NCBI GenBank assembly: GCA_003131945.1
Contig: PKWD01000061.1
Location: 1 to 6,914 of the forward strand
Reading direction: 5' to 3'
DNA from: Acidimicrobiaceae bacterium
Lineage (GTDB): Bacteria; Actinomycetota; Acidimicrobiia; Acidimicrobiales; UBA8190
Length of the DNA stretch: 6,914 nt
Part shown: piece after piece, positions 5,662 through 6,914 of the stretch
How the letters are laid out: each line of letters opens with the position of its first letter
Position numbering within the stretch: the first letter of the stretch is position 1
The notes under the pieces: model-generated
What the model saw: only the letters and a program-made list of their open reading frames with translations
Database searches by the model: none
Told to the model about the DNA's origin: nothing
Made by a program: the position numbers and the translations under genes

Positions 5662-6914
5662 TCAGGTGCGGACGTCGAAAGCCTCCCACTTGGGTGCGGC
5701 CATCTCGCGGCGGAACTGGGAGAAGGGCCAGGGCCACACGGCGGGGATACCGCGGTCGTCCAGATACCAGCTGCGGCATCCGGTCGACCAGATGGTGTTC
5801 TTGGCCGCTTCCACCCGGGCCACTTCCAGTCGCTCCATGGCGTCCTGGGTGGCGCTGATCTCCCGGCTCTCACCGGCCCGCAGCCGCTCGACCAACTGCA
5901 TGATGTAGCCGAACTGCAGCTCGGCCACCTCGACCAGGGAGAAGTTGCCCACCGGTCCGTTGGGCCCGTTGAGCATGAAGAAATTGGGAAAATCGGGGAC
6001 CGAGATCGAAAGATAGGCCCCGGGACGATCGGCCCAAACCTGGCCCAGATCGGCACCGTGGCGCCCGGTGACCGCCATGGGGCGCACGAAGGCGTCGACC
6101 TTGAAGCCGGTGGCGAGGACCAGGACATCGAGCTCGTGCAACCGGCCGTCCACCGTGCGGACACCGCCTGGTTCCAGGGCCTCGATGGGGTCGGTCACGA
6201 GTTCGGCGTTCGGCCTTTGGATGGCCTCGTAGAAGTTCGTGGAGACAACGAGGCGCTTGCAGGCAGCGCGGTAGTCCGGACGCAGGCGTTCACGGAGTTC
6301 GGCGTCGGTGACGCTGTTCTCGAGGTTGTCGAGGCAGAACGTCTCGATCATCTCCATCTCCGGGGACCCGGCATTGATGATCCCGTCGGAGAAGTGGTCG
6401 AAGAGCTGGGCCACGCTGTCGCGCACGGCCTCGATGAGGCGTCGGTCCTGGCGGAAACCCGACCGTTCCTCTGGGGTGTAGGCCGGGTTGACGGCCGGCA
6501 TGACCCACTGGGCCGTGCGCTGGAACAGCGAGAGCTTCTCCGTGCGGTCGACGGTGGCGGCCACGATCTGCATGGCCGTGGAGCCGGTCCCGATGACCCC
6601 GACGCGAGCCCCGTCGATGGCGACGTCATGGTCCCACCGGGCGCTGTGGAACATCGCCCCCTCGAAGGAGTCGAGACCCTTGATGTCGGGATACTTCGGG
6701 TGGTGCAGCACGCCGGTGGCGGCGATCACCACGTCGACCACGTCGTGCACACCTTGGTCCGTGGTGAGGTGCCAGCGCCCGTCGATGAAGGCGCAGCTCA
6801 CCACCTCGTCGCCAAAGCGGACGTGCCGCAGGACACCGCGGTCTTCGGCCACGCCCTCGAAGTAGGCCTCGCCGGCGATCGCGCCGTAGAGCACGGTGTT
6901 GCCGACGATCACGT
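5662..6914 (-). CDS. Flavin-dependent monooxygenase, Baeyer-Villiger type (N-terminus beyond the right edge)
   Basis: About 416 codons are visible, running off the right edge; the first GTG in frame at 6912 is probably internal. FAD-containing BVMO-like enzymes have an N-terminal GxGxxG FAD fold of roughly 100 residues, absent here and presumably beyond 6914. Visible residues 83-93 (FEGAMFHSARW) match the BVMO fingerprint FxGxxxHxxxW, followed by Asp rather than Pro. An NADPH Rossmann motif follows (VGVIGTGSTA, 104-113), then the ATG-F motif VLVLATGF (263-270) and a C-terminal GCRSWYLDDRG (378-388) common in this family. These enzymes use NADPH and O2 to insert oxygen next to a ketone or to oxidise heteroatoms. 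It converges on the GNAT gene with 10 bases between stops. The substrate is unknown; steroid- or cyclic-ketone-like compounds are typical of relatives. Class (BVMO versus N- or S-oxidising FMO) cannot be settled without the N-terminus. Confidence 0.9.
   Translation of the reverse strand, partial: VIVGNTVLYGAIAGEAYFEGVAEDRGVLRHVRFGDEVVSCAFIDGRWHLTTDQGVHDVVDVVIAATGVLHHPKYPDIKGLDSFEGAMFHSARWDHDVAIDGARVGVIGTGSTAMQIVAATVDRTEKLSLFQRTAQWVMPAVNPAYTPEERSGFRQDRRLIEAVRDSVAQLFDHFSDGIINAGSPEMEMIETFCLDNLENSVTDAELRERLRPDYRAACKRLVVSTNFYEAIQRPNAELVTDPIEALEPGGVRTVDGRLHELDVLVLATGFKVDAFVRPMAVTGRHGADLGQVWADRPGAYLSISVPDFPNFFMLNGPNGPVGNFSLVEVAELQFGYIMQLVERLRAGESREISATQDAMERLEVARVEAAKNTIWSTGCRSWYLDDRGIPAVWPWPFSQFRREMAAPKWEAFDVRT

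Overview
The window is GC-rich DNA that codes almost without gaps. Its gene families (PF13469-type sulfotransferase, SDR, Gfo/Idh/MocA oxidoreductase, VOC protein, patatin, Baeyer-Villiger-like flavoprotein) and its start-stop overlaps fit a high-GC actinobacterium, such as an Acidimicrobiia or Mycobacteriales relative. No rRNA, tRNA or marker gene is present, so the organism assignment is an inference. No tRNA, rRNA, CRISPR array, transposase, integrase or convincing terminator was seen.

Left block (1-3309, minus strand). Four genes are transcribed leftward with no gaps: Gfo/Idh/MocA oxidoreductase, then short-chain dehydrogenase/reductase (SDR), then sulfotransferase, then a metallo-beta-lactamase (MBL)-fold hydrolase cut by the left edge. 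The first junction overlaps by a few bases (GTGGTAG, with the preferred SDR start). The next two are ATGA overlaps, where the start codon of one gene shares bases with the stop of the previous one. This strongly suggests one translationally coupled operon. Two oxidoreductases, a PAPS-type sulfotransferase and a hydrolase suggest stepwise conversion of an alcohol- or ketone-bearing small molecule, possibly including sulfation. The substrate cannot be read from the sequence.

Divergent switch (3310-3333). Only 24 bases separate the Gfo/Idh start from the start of the rightward VOC gene. The gap holds a TACCCTA core that offers a TANNNT -10-like element on each strand, flanked by 5-base inverted arms.

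Right block (3334-5651, plus strand). A VOC (glyoxalase-fold) protein, a patatin-like lipid acyl hydrolase and a GNAT acetyltransferase follow each other with gaps of 29 and 33 bases, probably as one transcript. Patatin and GNAT are in the same reading frame, with one TGA between them and no other in-frame stop.

Right edge (5662-6914, minus strand). A flavin-dependent monooxygenase with the Baeyer-Villiger fingerprint converges on the GNAT gene, with 10 bases between the stops. Its N-terminal FAD-binding region lies outside the window.

No obvious new defence or mobile system was found. The points most worth a second look are: an SDR whose expected catalytic Ser position is Leu (TTG, one transition from TCG); a 15-base imperfect tandem repeat spanning the patatin stop codon in a same-frame patatin/GNAT pair; a Gln in place of the first metal-site His of the MBL motif; and the compact divergent promoter.
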